Assembly: GCA_903825285.1 (NCBI GenBank)
Contig: CAIJZY010000007.1
Coordinates: 1-64,000 of the forward strand
Reading direction: 5' to 3'
DNA from: an uncultured Opitutia bacterium
GTDB taxonomy: Bacteria > Verrucomicrobiota > Verrucomicrobiia > Opitutales > Opitutaceae
Length of the DNA: 64,000 bases
Every line of letters begins with the position of its first letter. The stretch's first letter is position 1. Under the pieces are notes generated by a model. The model worked only from the letters and a program-made list of their open reading frames with translations, did no database searches and had not been told where the DNA came from. A program made the translations under genes and the position numbers. Shown here piece by piece: positions 36,940 through 48,941 of this stretch.

Positions 36940-38444
36940 ACGCGCTGCCCTGGACCCTCTACACGGCCTTCGCCGGCGCCCTGCTCGTGCTGTTCGCGGG
37001 CGCGCGCTCCGCCGCCCTCGCCCGCGGCATCGCGCTGGTCACCGCCGTCACGGGCCTCGTCCTCGCCCTCTTCGCCGCCGTCAGCTTCGTCCCCGGCCCG
37101 GGCGTGCAGACGCTGGTGGACATCCCGTGGATCGACTCCCTCGGCATCCGCTACCACCTCGCGGCCGACGGCATCAGCCTGACGCTTGTCGTGCTGACCG
37201 GACTCGCGGCGACGGCCGGCGTGCTCTTCTCCTGGAACATCGAGGAGCGGGTCGGCGAGTTCTTCGCGCTCTACCTCACCCTGATCGGCGGCGTGTATGG
37301 CGTCTTCCTCAGCGCGGACGCGTTCCTTTTCTTCGTGTTCTACGAGATCGCGATCGTGCCGAAGTATTTCCTGATCGCGAACTGGGGCTCGACGCGCCGC
37401 GAGTACGGCGCGATGAAGCTCGCGCTCTACTCGTTCGCGGGCAGCGCGCTGGTGCTGGCCGGGCTACTCTGGACCTACGCCGCGGGCGGCGCCCACGGCT
37501 TCGCGCTCGGCGAGCTGGCCCGGGCCGCCTCCACCCTGCCGCGCGGCGAGGTGATCGTCATCTTCGCCCTGGTCTTCTTCGGCTTCGCGACCCTCGCCGG
37601 CCTGTTCCCGCTGCACACCTGGGCCCCGACCGGCCACGTCGCCGCCCCGACCGCCGCCTCCATGCTGCTGGCCGGCGTCGTCATGAAGCTCGGCGCCTAC
37701 GGCTGCCTGCGCGTGGCGCTGCCGCTGTTCCCCGAGGGCTTCCTCTACTGGCAGCCGATCATCGGCTGGCTCGCGGTCATCGGCATCGTCTACGCCGGGC
37801 TCATCGCGCTGGTCCAGGACGACTTCAAGTTTGTCATCGGCTACTCGAGCGTGAGCCACATGGGCTTCGTGATGCTCGGCCTTGCGGCCGCCAACGCCCG
37901 GGCCGTGAGCGGCGCGGTGCTCCAGATGTTCTCCCACGGCGTGATCGCCGGGCTGCTCTTCGCCGTCGTCGGCCGCATGGTCTACGACCGCACCCACACG
38001 CGCCAACTGGCCGACCTGCAGCGGATGCCGCTGCACCGGCTGCTGCCGTTCGCGGCCGTGACGTTTGTCCTGGCCGGCATCGCCTCGATGGGCCTGCCGG
38101 GCTTCAGCGGCTTCCCCGCCGAGCTGACGATCCTCGTCGGCACCTGGGCGTCCTCCCGCGTCTGGGCCCTGGTCGCCGCGTTCGGCGTGCTGGTGGCCGC
38201 CGCCTTCACCCTGCGCGCCATCCAGCTCGCGTTCTTCGGGTCCACCGGCGAGTCCGCGCCGGCGGAGCACGGCGCCGACGCCCACCCGCTCGCCCCCATC
38301 AGCCTGCCGGAAAAGCTCGGCGCGGGGCTGCTGCTCGCGACCAGCGTGCTGATCGGACTCAAGCCTGACCTGCTCCTCGACTGGATCAACCCCGCCCTGC
38401 AGTCGCCGCTCTTCCAGGCCGTGATCCGGAAAGGCACGCCATGA
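36936..38444 (+). CDS. nuoM: Complex I subunit M, second diverged copy (NuoM2)
   Basis: 502 residues, clearly NuoM-like but strongly diverged from its neighbour. Glu137 (FYEIAIVPKYFLI), Lys251 (VVMKLGAYGCLR) and Glu396 (LPGFSGFPAELTIL) are kept, but the TM7 lysine is lost: the stretch reads FGFATLAGLFPLHTWAP, with Leu220 where copy 1 has Lys228. The start is MNALPWTLYTAFAG. Two adjacent nuoM genes define the previously recognised '2M' complex I type, thought to pump more protons. Confidence 0.92.
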   Translation: MNALPWTLYTAFAGALLVLFAGARSAALARGIALVTAVTGLVLALFAAVSFVPGPGVQTLVDIPWIDSLGIRYHLAADGISLTLVVLTGLAATAGVLFSWNIEERVGEFFALYLTLIGGVYGVFLSADAFLFFVFYEIAIVPKYFLIANWGSTRREYGAMKLALYSFAGSALVLAGLLWTYAAGGAHGFALGELARAASTLPRGEVIVIFALVFFGFATLAGLFPLHTWAPTGHVAAPTAASMLLAGVVMKLGAYGCLRVALPLFPEGFLYWQPIIGWLAVIGIVYAGLIALVQDDFKFVIGYSSVSHMGFVMLGLAAANARAVSGAVLQMFSHGVIAGLLFAVVGRMVYDRTHTRQLADLQRMPLHRLLPFAAVTFVLAGIASMGLPGFSGFPAELTILVGTWASSRVWALVAAFGVLVAAAFTLRAIQLAFFGSTGESAPAEHGADAHPLAPISLPEKLGAGLLLATSVLIGLKPDLLLDWINPALQSPLFQAVIRKGTP

Positions 38445-39907
38445 ACTCGCTCTACGCCGACCTGTTCCACGCGGCCGCGCCCGAGACCGTCCTCGTCGTC
38501 TCGGCCCTCCTTGTCCTCGGCTTCGACCTCGTGGTCGGACGCCACCGCACCCAGGCGCAGCGCCTGGTGCTCGCGACCTTCCTCGGCGGCCTGGGCGTGC
38601 TGGCTGCGCTCGCGGTCGACGTGGCCGTCGGCGCCACGGGCCCGGTCTTCGGCGGCGCGCTGATGCTCGACCCGCTCGCGGTCGCCGTGCGCGGCGGCGT
38701 GCTGGTGCTGGTGCTCCTGACGCTCGGCGTGGCCTCGGCCGCGCCGGTCAGCCGGCAGCCGGCCGAGTACGTGGCGCTGATCCTGTTCGCCGCGGTCGGC
38801 TTCCTCCAGATGGCCGCCGCCCAGCAGCTGCTGCTCGGCTTCCTCGCGCTGGAGCTGGCCAGCCTCTCGCTCTATGTGCTCGCGGGCTACGACAAGGCCC
38901 GGCCCGAGTCGGCCGAGGCGGCCCTGAAATATTTCCTGCTCGGCGCGGTCTCCGCGGCGTTCCTGCTCTTCGGCTTCAGCCTGCTCTACGGGCTGACCGG
39001 CTCGATCGCGTTCCCCGAGATCTCCCACGCGCTGGCCTACCAGCCGATGAGCCCGCTGCTCGCGGTGGCGCTGGTGATGGTGCTCGTGGCCTTCGGCTTC
39101 AAGGCGGCCGCGGCGCCGTTCCACCTCTGGGCGCCCGACGCCTACCAGGGCGCCCCGACGGCCTCGGCCGCGTTGATCGCCTCGGCCTCCAAGCTCGCCG
39201 GCTTCGCGCTGTTCTGGCGCCTGCTCTGGTCCGGCCTCGGCACCGTCGCGGGCCAGTTCACCTACCACCAGAGCTATCCCGGCTGGCTCACCATCGTGGC
39301 GCTGCTCTCCGCCGCCTCGCTGCTCCTCGGCAACTTCGCCGCGCTGGCGCAGCACAACGTCCGCCGGCTGCTCGCCTACTCCGCCATCGCCCACGCCGGC
39401 GCGCTGCTGCTCGGCCTGATCGGCGCGGGCCAGTCCGGCCCGGGCCCGCTGTTCTATTATGCCGCGACCTACGGCGTTGCGACCGCGGGCGCGTTCGGCG
39501 TCCTCGCGGTGCTCGAGCGCCACGGCCCGGCCCAGGAGCTGACCGACCTCGCCGGCCTGTACAAGCGCTCGCCGCTGCTGGCCGGCTGCCTGTTCATCTT
39601 CGTGCTCTCGCTGGCCGGAATCCCGCCGCTCGCGGGCTTCTTCGGTAAGTTCGCCGTCTTCGCCTCCGCGCTCCAGCTGGGCGGCGTCGCCTCCCCCGCC
39701 GGCTGGCTGGCCCTGCTCGCCATCGCCCTCAGCGCCGTGGCCCTGTACTATTACCTGATGATCCTGAAACAGGCCCTGGTGGCCCGGCCCACCGCGGCCG
39801 CGACGCCCGTCCAGGTGCCCGCTGTCGCCGCCGTCACGTTGATCGTCGCCGCCGCCCTGATCGTGCTGCTCGGCCTGTTCCCGTCGGTGTTGCTTTCGCT
39901 CGTGTAA
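38441..39907 (+). CDS. nuoN: Complex I subunit N
   Basis: 488 residues, the third antiporter-like subunit class, nearest to the quinone arm. Pump residues are present: Glu in LGFLALELASLSLYVL, Lys in AFGFKAAAAPFHLWAPDAYQ, Lys in IASASKLAGFALFW and Lys in PPLAGFFGKFAVFA. It starts in the nuoM2 stop and ends the operon. A repeat-rich 200-bp spacer follows, into the convergent polymerase gene. Confidence 0.95.
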   Translation: MNSLYADLFHAAAPETVLVVSALLVLGFDLVVGRHRTQAQRLVLATFLGGLGVLAALAVDVAVGATGPVFGGALMLDPLAVAVRGGVLVLVLLTLGVASAAPVSRQPAEYVALILFAAVGFLQMAAAQQLLLGFLALELASLSLYVLAGYDKARPESAEAALKYFLLGAVSAAFLLFGFSLLYGLTGSIAFPEISHALAYQPMSPLLAVALVMVLVAFGFKAAAAPFHLWAPDAYQGAPTASAALIASASKLAGFALFWRLLWSGLGTVAGQFTYHQSYPGWLTIVALLSAASLLLGNFAALAQHNVRRLLAYSAIAHAGALLLGLIGAGQSGPGPLFYYAATYGVATAGAFGVLAVLERHGPAQELTDLAGLYKRSPLLAGCLFIFVLSLAGIPPLAGFFGKFAVFASALQLGGVASPAGWLALLAIALSAVALYYYLMILKQALVARPTAAATPVQVPAVAAVTLIVAAALIVLLGLFPSVLLSLV

Positions 39908-40107
39908 CATTACCAGCGGGTGCCCACGGGCCACACGGAAGCCCAGTTCCGACCCAGGTCACCGCAAACCCGCGAATTCCACGAACCGGGGCGCACGCTC
40001 TCAGCATTTCCGTGTGGTCCGTGTGGTCCGAGGGCACCCCGTTTGGGCTCCCTCTGCGTTTTCGTGGGTTTTGTGTCTTTCGTGGTGACCCACCCATCCG
40101 CGAACGG
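39908..40107. repeat. Microrepeat island between nuoN and the Y-family polymerase
   Basis: Non-coding, 200 bp. Left arm words GGTGCCCACGGGCCACACGG (39919-39940) recur inverted at 40008-40039 with one extra CCGTGTGGT unit. A second set, GGTCACC..CCACGAA (39958-39987), recurs inverted at about 40059-40090 as TTCGTGGGTTTTGTG and CTTTCGTGGTGACC. The two inverted pairs interleave rather than nest. It probably also contains the ends of both convergent transcripts. Confidence 0.65.
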
Positions 40108-41394
40108 TCACTGGTCCACCTGCGGGCCGCGCAGCCGGCGGTTTCGCTTCTCGTCGATCTCCTCCAGCTCGGGCTTGGGGATGCAGGTGTACGAGATGCG
40201 CATCGGCGCGTTCCCGGTCACGCCGAACGCCCCGCCGAAGAAGACCGAGCCGTGGCCGAAGGTCTGGTTGAGGGTGTCCACCGCGTGATCCAGCCGCTCG
40301 CGCGCCTCCTGGCTGGGCTGGTCGAACAGGTCGAGGGTGTGGCCGGTCATCTCGAGCAGGCGTGTGAGGATGATCCCGACCTGGATCGGCTGGCGGTGAC
40401 GGACGTCCCGGGGACGCCGCGCCCACATCTGGTTCAGGGCGTGCGTGAGCGCCAGGGTGTCCTGCGTCTCGTTGAACCGGAGCTCGTCGCTCCACCGGGC
40501 CTCGTCCCGGTAGCCGACAAACACCACCAGCCCGCCGGCGTAGTGCCCGATGCTGCGCAGGCGCATGGCGGCCTTCTGCAGCAGGCGGTGCAGGACCGCG
40601 AGGGCCTTGGCCTGGCTGCGCAGCGCGGGCGGCAGGACGTGGGAGTGCCCCACCGTCTTGTTCCGCTCCACCGGCGTCGGAATGTGCTCGCCGCGCATCC
40701 GGCCGTACATGCGCTCGCCCTCCACGCTGCCCCAGATGCCGCGCAGCTCGGCCTTGGTGGCGGCGTAGAGCTTGGCGGCGGTGTCGATGCCGCGGGCCCG
40801 GAGCCGCGCGTCCATGTGCGGACCGATGCCCAGGAAATCCTGCAGTTCCAGCCCGAGCAGCCGCTGGGGGATGTCCGGATCGTCCAGGACCACCAGGCCG
40901 TCGGGCTTCTGCATGTCCGTCGCCATTTTCGCCAGCATCCAGTTCGGGGCGATCCCGATGGAGCACGTGAGGAAGGGGCCGATCCGCCGGGCGACGGTGG
41001 CCTTGATCTGCCGCGCCACGGACAGGGCCTTCTCCCGCGGGGCAAAGGTCTCGGTCAGTTCGCACTCCACCTCGTCAATCGAGCGCACCTCGGAGACATG
41101 GATGCACGCCTCGATGGCCTCGAGCAGCCGGTGGTGGATGTCGATGTAGAGCCGCGGCCGCGCCTCGACGAACTCGATGCCCGGGCAGAGCTGCCGCGCA
41201 TCCGGGATGCCCGTGCCGACCTTCACGCCCTTCGCCTTGGCCGCGTAGCTCGCGGCAATGATGCAGGTCGTCTCCGCCATCACCGGAACCACCCCGATCG
41301 GCCGGCCGCGCAGCCTCGGGTTCTCCTGCTGCTCGCAGGAGGCGAAGAAGCTGTTGAAGTCGACGGCTAGGCTGCGGAGCGGCACATCCGGCAA
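40108..41394 (-). CDS. Y-family DNA polymerase (ImuB/DinB-type)
   Basis: 428 residues. Palm motifs are LAVDFNSFFASCEQQENPRL (metal-binding Asp), CIIAASYAAKAKGVKVGT and VRSIDEVECELTE (catalytic Asp-Glu pair), so the active site is intact. A helix-hairpin-helix (LQDFLGIGPHMDARLRARG) and little-finger domain follow. It is a translesion polymerase. This subgroup is typical of Verrucomicrobiota/Bacteroidota and distinct from E. coli DinB (351 residues). No LexA box was recognised upstream. Confidence 0.85.
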   Translation of the reverse strand: MPDVPLRSLAVDFNSFFASCEQQENPRLRGRPIGVVPVMAETTCIIAASYAAKAKGVKVGTGIPDARQLCPGIEFVEARPRLYIDIHHRLLEAIEACIHVSEVRSIDEVECELTETFAPREKALSVARQIKATVARRIGPFLTCSIGIAPNWMLAKMATDMQKPDGLVVLDDPDIPQRLLGLELQDFLGIGPHMDARLRARGIDTAAKLYAATKAELRGIWGSVEGERMYGRMRGEHIPTPVERNKTVGHSHVLPPALRSQAKALAVLHRLLQKAAMRLRSIGHYAGGLVVFVGYRDEARWSDELRFNETQDTLALTHALNQMWARRPRDVRHRQPIQVGIILTRLLEMTGHTLDLFDQPSQEARERLDHAVDTLNQTFGHGSVFFGGAFGVTGNAPMRISYTCIPKPELEEIDEKRNRRLRGPQVDQ

Positions 41395-41523
41395 GCTGCC
41401 ACAACCGGGTGCGTCACGGGCAAGCGCATAGCCCGAAAGGCGGATGTATTTAGTTTTCCTACTTTCCCGGGAGCGTTTCGTGCACGGTCCGCCGTCTCAC
41501 TGGCCGCACCGCGCTCGCGGGAT

Positions 41524-42951
41524 CTACTTCGCCTTGGAGGCCTGCAGGTAACGATCGATGCCCTGGGCGGCGCGGCGGCCGTCGCGGACGGCGTGGACCA
41601 CGAGGCTCGGGCCGCGGACGTCGTCGCCGCCGGCGAACACGCCGGGCTCGCTGGTCATCTGGGAGCGGTCGACCTTGAAGGTGCCCCACTCCTCCACCGC
41701 GAGGCTCGCGAAGTCGCTGCCGGCCGGGAAGGGCACGGAGTCGAAGCCGTAGGCCACGAGCACGAGGTCCGCCGCGACGGTGAACTCCGAGCCCGGCACC
41801 GGGCGCGGCTTGCGGCGGCCGGACGCGTCGGCCGCGCCGAGCTCCATGCGCACGCAGCGGACCGCGGCGACGCCGCCGTCGGGCCCGGCGATCAGCTCGA
41901 CCGGGTTGGTGAGAAACTCGAAGCGCGCGCCCTCCTCGAGGGCGTTGACGTACTCCTTGCGGCTGCCGGGCATGTTGGCGAGGTCGCGGCGGTAGAGGCA
42001 GGCCGCTTCCCGCGCGCCGCAGCGCAGCGCGGTGCGCAGGCAGTCCATCGCCGTGTCGCCGCCGCCGAGGACGGCGACGCGCTTGCCGGTGACGTCCACC
42101 TTGGGCAGGTCCACCAGGGGCGAAGTGACGTTCTTTTGGATCAGGAATGGCAGGGCATCCACCACCCCGGCCATCTGCCCGCCGGGGATGTCGAGCGCCT
42201 TCGGCTTCTGCGCGCCGACGGCGAGGAAGACCGCGTCGAACTGCCGGCGCAGGTGCGAGAGGGAGATGTCCCAGCCCACCTTGACGCCCAGCTCGAACTT
42301 CACGCCACGCCGCACGAGCAGCTCGATGCGCCGCTCGACGAGGTGCTTCTCCAGCTTGAAGGCCGGGATGCCGTTCACCAGCAGGCCGCCCGGGATGAGC
42401 ATGGACTCATAGACGGTAACGGCGTAGCCGAGCTGGATCAGCTCGTCGGCGCAGGCCATGCCGCCGGGGCCGGAGCCGATGACGGCGACGCGGAAGCCGT
42501 TCGGCATGACCGGCGTCGTGTCCACCGCGCCGCGGTTCAGGGCATAGTCGTTGATGAAGCGCTCGACGGCGCCGATGGCCACGGGGTCGCCCTTGGCGTT
42601 GAGGATGCAGGCGCCCTCGCAGAGGCGCTCCTGCGGACAGACGCGCGAGCAGATCTCGGGCAGGTTGCTCGTGCTCCGCGACACCGCCGCGGCCTCGAGG
42701 AAGCTGCCCTGGGCCGCCAGCGCGAGCCACTCCGGGATCCGGTTGGCGAGCGGACAGCCCTGCATGCAGAGCGCGTTGGGGCACTGGATGCACCGGCTTG
42801 CCTGCTCCCGCACCGTCGCCTCGTCGTAGGTCCCGTAGATCTCCTCAAAGTCCGCCGCCCGCTCCTCCGCGGTCCGCTTGGGCGGGCCGACACGGGGAAT
42901 CCGCGACCAGTTGTGCTTCGGGTCAATCCGCGGTGTGATGGGTTGGTCCAT
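41524..42951 (-). CDS. GltD-like NAD(P)-dependent flavin oxidoreductase
   Basis: 475 residues. An N-terminal Fer4_20-type double cluster region (CIQCPNALCMQGCPL, EICSRVCPQERLCEGACIL) is followed by an FAD fold (VAVIGSGPGGMACADELIQLG) and an NAD(P) fold (RVAVLGGGDTAMDCLRTALR). It matches the small subunit of glutamate synthase and related NfnB/PreT modules. No GltB large subunit is nearby. In this position, downstream of nifJ and a DHOD-like gene, ferredoxin:NAD(P) electron exchange is a reasonable alternative role. The first part of the product is the cluster domain. Confidence 0.85.
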   Translation of the reverse strand: MDQPITPRIDPKHNWSRIPRVGPPKRTAEERAADFEEIYGTYDEATVREQASRCIQCPNALCMQGCPLANRIPEWLALAAQGSFLEAAAVSRSTSNLPEICSRVCPQERLCEGACILNAKGDPVAIGAVERFINDYALNRGAVDTTPVMPNGFRVAVIGSGPGGMACADELIQLGYAVTVYESMLIPGGLLVNGIPAFKLEKHLVERRIELLVRRGVKFELGVKVGWDISLSHLRRQFDAVFLAVGAQKPKALDIPGGQMAGVVDALPFLIQKNVTSPLVDLPKVDVTGKRVAVLGGGDTAMDCLRTALRCGAREAACLYRRDLANMPGSRKEYVNALEEGARFEFLTNPVELIAGPDGGVAAVRCVRMELGAADASGRRKPRPVPGSEFTVAADLVLVAYGFDSVPFPAGSDFASLAVEEWGTFKVDRSQMTSEPGVFAGGDDVRGPSLVVHAVRDGRRAAQGIDRYLQASKAK

Positions 42952-43119
42952 GGGGTTCAGGACTGTCGGCGCGGGGCGCCGGGGAGTTGGAATGAGGAGG
43001 TCGGGGCTCGAAGCTCGCAGTTCGGAGATCGGTTGGAACGTTGAAGGCTTGATGCTTAACTGTCGGAGGCGGATTGGGTCTTGGCGTGGGCGTGAGGCGC
43101 TCGTCCCTTCAAACTAGGC
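42952..43119. other. 168-bp repeat-word spacer, no gene
   Basis: Between the GltD-like start and the DHOD-like stop. Contains short related words such as GGCTCGAAGCTCGCAGTTCGG and TCGGAGATCGG. TCGGAGATCGG recurs twice in the next spacer (44113-44304). No ORF, strong hairpin or clear promoter seen. Confidence 0.5.
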
Positions 43120-44112
43120 TCAGACCCTCCAGCTCTGCAGGATCTTCTGGTAGTTGGCCCGCTCGTAGGCGCCCGGATCCGGGCAGCGCGCGAGGTTCAT
43201 CGCGCCGCGGAACTCGTCCACCGAGGTGTAGCCGTGCTCGTCCATCCAGGACCGCAGGCCGGTGAGCAGGGACGTCAGGAGCCGCGGGCCGTTCTTCAGC
43301 AGCACGGACACGACCTGGACGGTGTGCGCGCCGGCGAGCAGGGCTTTGACGGCGTCGCGGGTGCTATGGACGCCGCCGGAGGCGGCGAGGGAGCCCTTGA
43401 CGTGCGGCGAGAGCACCGCGAGCCAGCGGAGGCGGAGCAGCAGCTCGGACGAGTCGGAGAGCTTGAGCTGCGGCGCGACCTCCAGCTCCTCGATGTTGAA
43501 GTCGGGCTGGTAAAACCGGTTGAAGAGCACGATGCCGCGCGCGCCGATCTTCTCGAGCTCCAGCGCGAAGTGCGCGGGGGCGGTGTGGAAGGGCGAGAGC
43601 TTCACGGCGACGGGAATCTTCACGCTGCCGATGACCAGGCCGACCGTCTCAAGCATGTCGGCCTCCAGCTGGTTGGCGGCGACCGTGGGATCGGTGGCCA
43701 GCTGGTAGAGGTTGAGCTCGATGGCGTCGGCGCCGGCCTGCTCACAGCGCCGCGCGTACTCGGTCCAGCCGCCCGGACGGAAGCCGTTCAGCGAGGCGAT
43801 CACCGGGATGGTGAGCGCGCGCTTCAGGTCCTCGATCTGGCGCAGGTAGTGGTCGGGCACGAGCTGGTACTCGGTGAAGTTCGGGAAGAACGACGTGGCC
43901 TCGGGATTGCTCTCGGCCGGGGTCTCGACGTGGTGGCGGAGGGCGCGCTGCTCGGCGTCGATCTGCTCCTCGAAGAGCGAGCGCATGACGATCGCGCCGG
44001 CGCCGGCATCCTGGAGCTGCCGCGCCACGTGGGTGTGGTCGCTGAGCGGCGAGGCGCCGACGACCAGGGGATTGGCCAGCTTGAGGCCGAGATAGGTGGT
44101 TGAAAGATCCAT
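43120..44112 (-). CDS. Dihydroorotate dehydrogenase-like flavoprotein
   Basis: 330 residues of a DHOD-related TIM barrel that habitually accompanies nifJ. The N-terminus (LSTTYLGLKLANPLVVGASP), flavin region (IPVAVKLSPFHTAPAHFALE, LFNRFYQPDFNIEELEV) and GGVHSTRDAVKALLAGAHTV are intact. In true class 1 enzymes the catalytic loop is N-x-S-C-P-N; here the place reads ELNLYQLATDPTV, so the catalytic cysteine/serine is missing and pyrimidine synthesis is unlikely. It is transcribed between nifJ and the GltD-like gene. Confidence 0.85.
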   Translation of the reverse strand: MDLSTTYLGLKLANPLVVGASPLSDHTHVARQLQDAGAGAIVMRSLFEEQIDAEQRALRHHVETPAESNPEATSFFPNFTEYQLVPDHYLRQIEDLKRALTIPVIASLNGFRPGGWTEYARRCEQAGADAIELNLYQLATDPTVAANQLEADMLETVGLVIGSVKIPVAVKLSPFHTAPAHFALELEKIGARGIVLFNRFYQPDFNIEELEVAPQLKLSDSSELLLRLRWLAVLSPHVKGSLAASGGVHSTRDAVKALLAGAHTVQVVSVLLKNGPRLLTSLLTGLRSWMDEHGYTSVDEFRGAMNLARCPDPGAYERANYQKILQSWRV

Positions 44113-44304
44113 GACGATTGCGGGGTTGGGGACGGTTTTCGGAGATCGGAGCGCGAGGCTCGGAGATCGGGTTCGGTGGTGATTTCGGAAGGTGGAGGGA
44201 GCGCCGAACGACTAACGGTCAGGGTTGGCTGAGCTGGGGCGTTAATCGTCCGGCGTCCGGATATTGTTGGCGTTTGGGCTTGGGCGTTTGGGTTTTCCAA
44301 CCCG
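44113..44304. repeat. Microrepeat spacer between nifJ and the DHOD-like gene
   Basis: Non-coding, 192 bp. Two copies of CTCGGAGATCGG/TTCGGAGATCGG-like words and an array GTTGGCGTTTGGGCTTGGGC with the same register of G-rich units. A weak inverted pair, CGAACGACTAACG/CGTTAATCGTCCG, lies in the middle. Same style as the islands in the nuo operon. Confidence 0.55.
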
Positions 44305-47955
<3,651 letters not shown>

Positions 47956-48172
47956 GGGAGGAGCCACCGGAAATGACCGGCGGCAGCCGTGAGGATGCCA
48001 AAAAGAGGCCGCGATCGCTCCGCATATCTTGCCAATACCCGGGCATCAATTGGGCCGTTGCCCCGGGAAGCCCGGAAAACGACTCAAGCGAGGGACATTG
48101 CCGGAGTTGCGGAGCCCGCCGGATGGCGCGGCCGGCGCAAAAACCCGCGCCGAATTCGGCCGGAATTTCCCG

Positions 48173-48201
48173 TTGACGATGGACCCCCTCCACCCTTTGT
48201 T
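48173..48201 (+). promoter_or_regulatory. Possible promoter of tRNA-Phe
   Basis: TTGACG (48173-48178), a 17-nt spacer and TTTGTT (48196-48201), ending 15 nt before the mature tRNA 5' end. The -35 is good and the -10 is poor. Confidence 0.4.
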
Positions 48202-48216
48202 CGCCCTTCCGCTTGG

Positions 48217-48290
<74 letters not shown>

Positions 48291-48292
<2 letters not shown>

Positions 48293-48325
48293 GTCTTCGC
48301 CGCCGCGAAAGCGGCCAGAAGACTG
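48291..48325 (+). repeat. 3' trailer hairpin of tRNA-Phe
   Basis: Outer 8-bp stem CAGTCTTC/GAAGACTG, inner stem GCCGC/GCGGC capped by a GAAA tetraloop. The outer arm includes the last two bases of the tRNA CCA. No T-run follows, so a simple intrinsic terminator is not obvious. Confidence 0.6.
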
Positions 48326-48328
48326 CCG

Positions 48329-48359
48329 CGTCGAAGCTCGCGTTCAGCGAGCGAAGACG
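48329..48359 (+). repeat. GAA/GAA hairpin element, copy 3
   Basis: Outer CGTC/GACG, internal GAA/GAA, inner GCTCGC/GCGAGC, loop GTTCA. Directly follows the tRNA-Phe trailer hairpin. Confidence 0.6.
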
Positions 48360-48455
48360 GGCCGAGCCCCAGCCAGGCGCTGCAACTCCTCCAGCCAGAC
48401 CCGCTACCCGCCGCTTGCGGCCAAGCGCGGCGCGCCTACAAAGCAAGGTGCCCCT

Positions 48456-48935
48456 ATGAACATTGCCACTGCGGACCTCATGGACCGGGCGGATGCCGGT
48501 CTGCAAAGCTGCACCACCCAGTTCCATCAGTACGGCGCGCGCCGCGCTTTTCACGGCCCAGTGCGCACGCTGCGCACCCGTGAGGACAATGCCCAGGTCC
48601 GGTCGCTGCTCTCCACCCCGGGCCTGGGAGCCGTGCTGGTGGTTGACGGCGGTGGGTCGCTGCGCACCGCGTTGCTGGGCGACCAACTTGCCGCCCTCGG
48701 TGCGGCAAACGGCTGGAGCGGCGTGATCCTGCACGGCGCAGTCCGCGACGTCGCGGCCCTTGCCCGGATCGAGCTCGGCATCAAGGCGCTGGGCTCCAAC
48801 CCGCGCAAGAGTGCCAAGCTCGCGACCGGCGCCGTGGACGTGCCGGTCACCTTCGGCGATACGACATTTCGTCCGGGCGACTGGGTTTACTCCGACGACG
48901 ACGGCATTGTGGTGTCGGAGCGAAAGCTGCACTGA
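48456..48935 (+). CDS. RraA-like protein
   Basis: 159 residues of the RraA superfamily, whose members regulate RNase E or act as class II HMG/CHA aldolases. Signature stretches are LVVDGGGSLRTALLGDQLA and WSGVILHGAVRDVAALARIE (the conserved Arg-Asp), then GDWVYSDDDGIVVSERKL. The length is that of true RraA (161 in E. coli). Whether it regulates RNase E or has aldolase activity cannot be decided. It converges with the PEP carboxykinase, stops 6 bp apart. Confidence 0.85.
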   Translation: MNIATADLMDRADAGLQSCTTQFHQYGARRAFHGPVRTLRTREDNAQVRSLLSTPGLGAVLVVDGGGSLRTALLGDQLAALGAANGWSGVILHGAVRDVAALARIELGIKALGSNPRKSAKLATGAVDVPVTFGDTTFRPGDWVYSDDDGIVVSERKLH

Positions 48936-48941
48936 GCGCGG

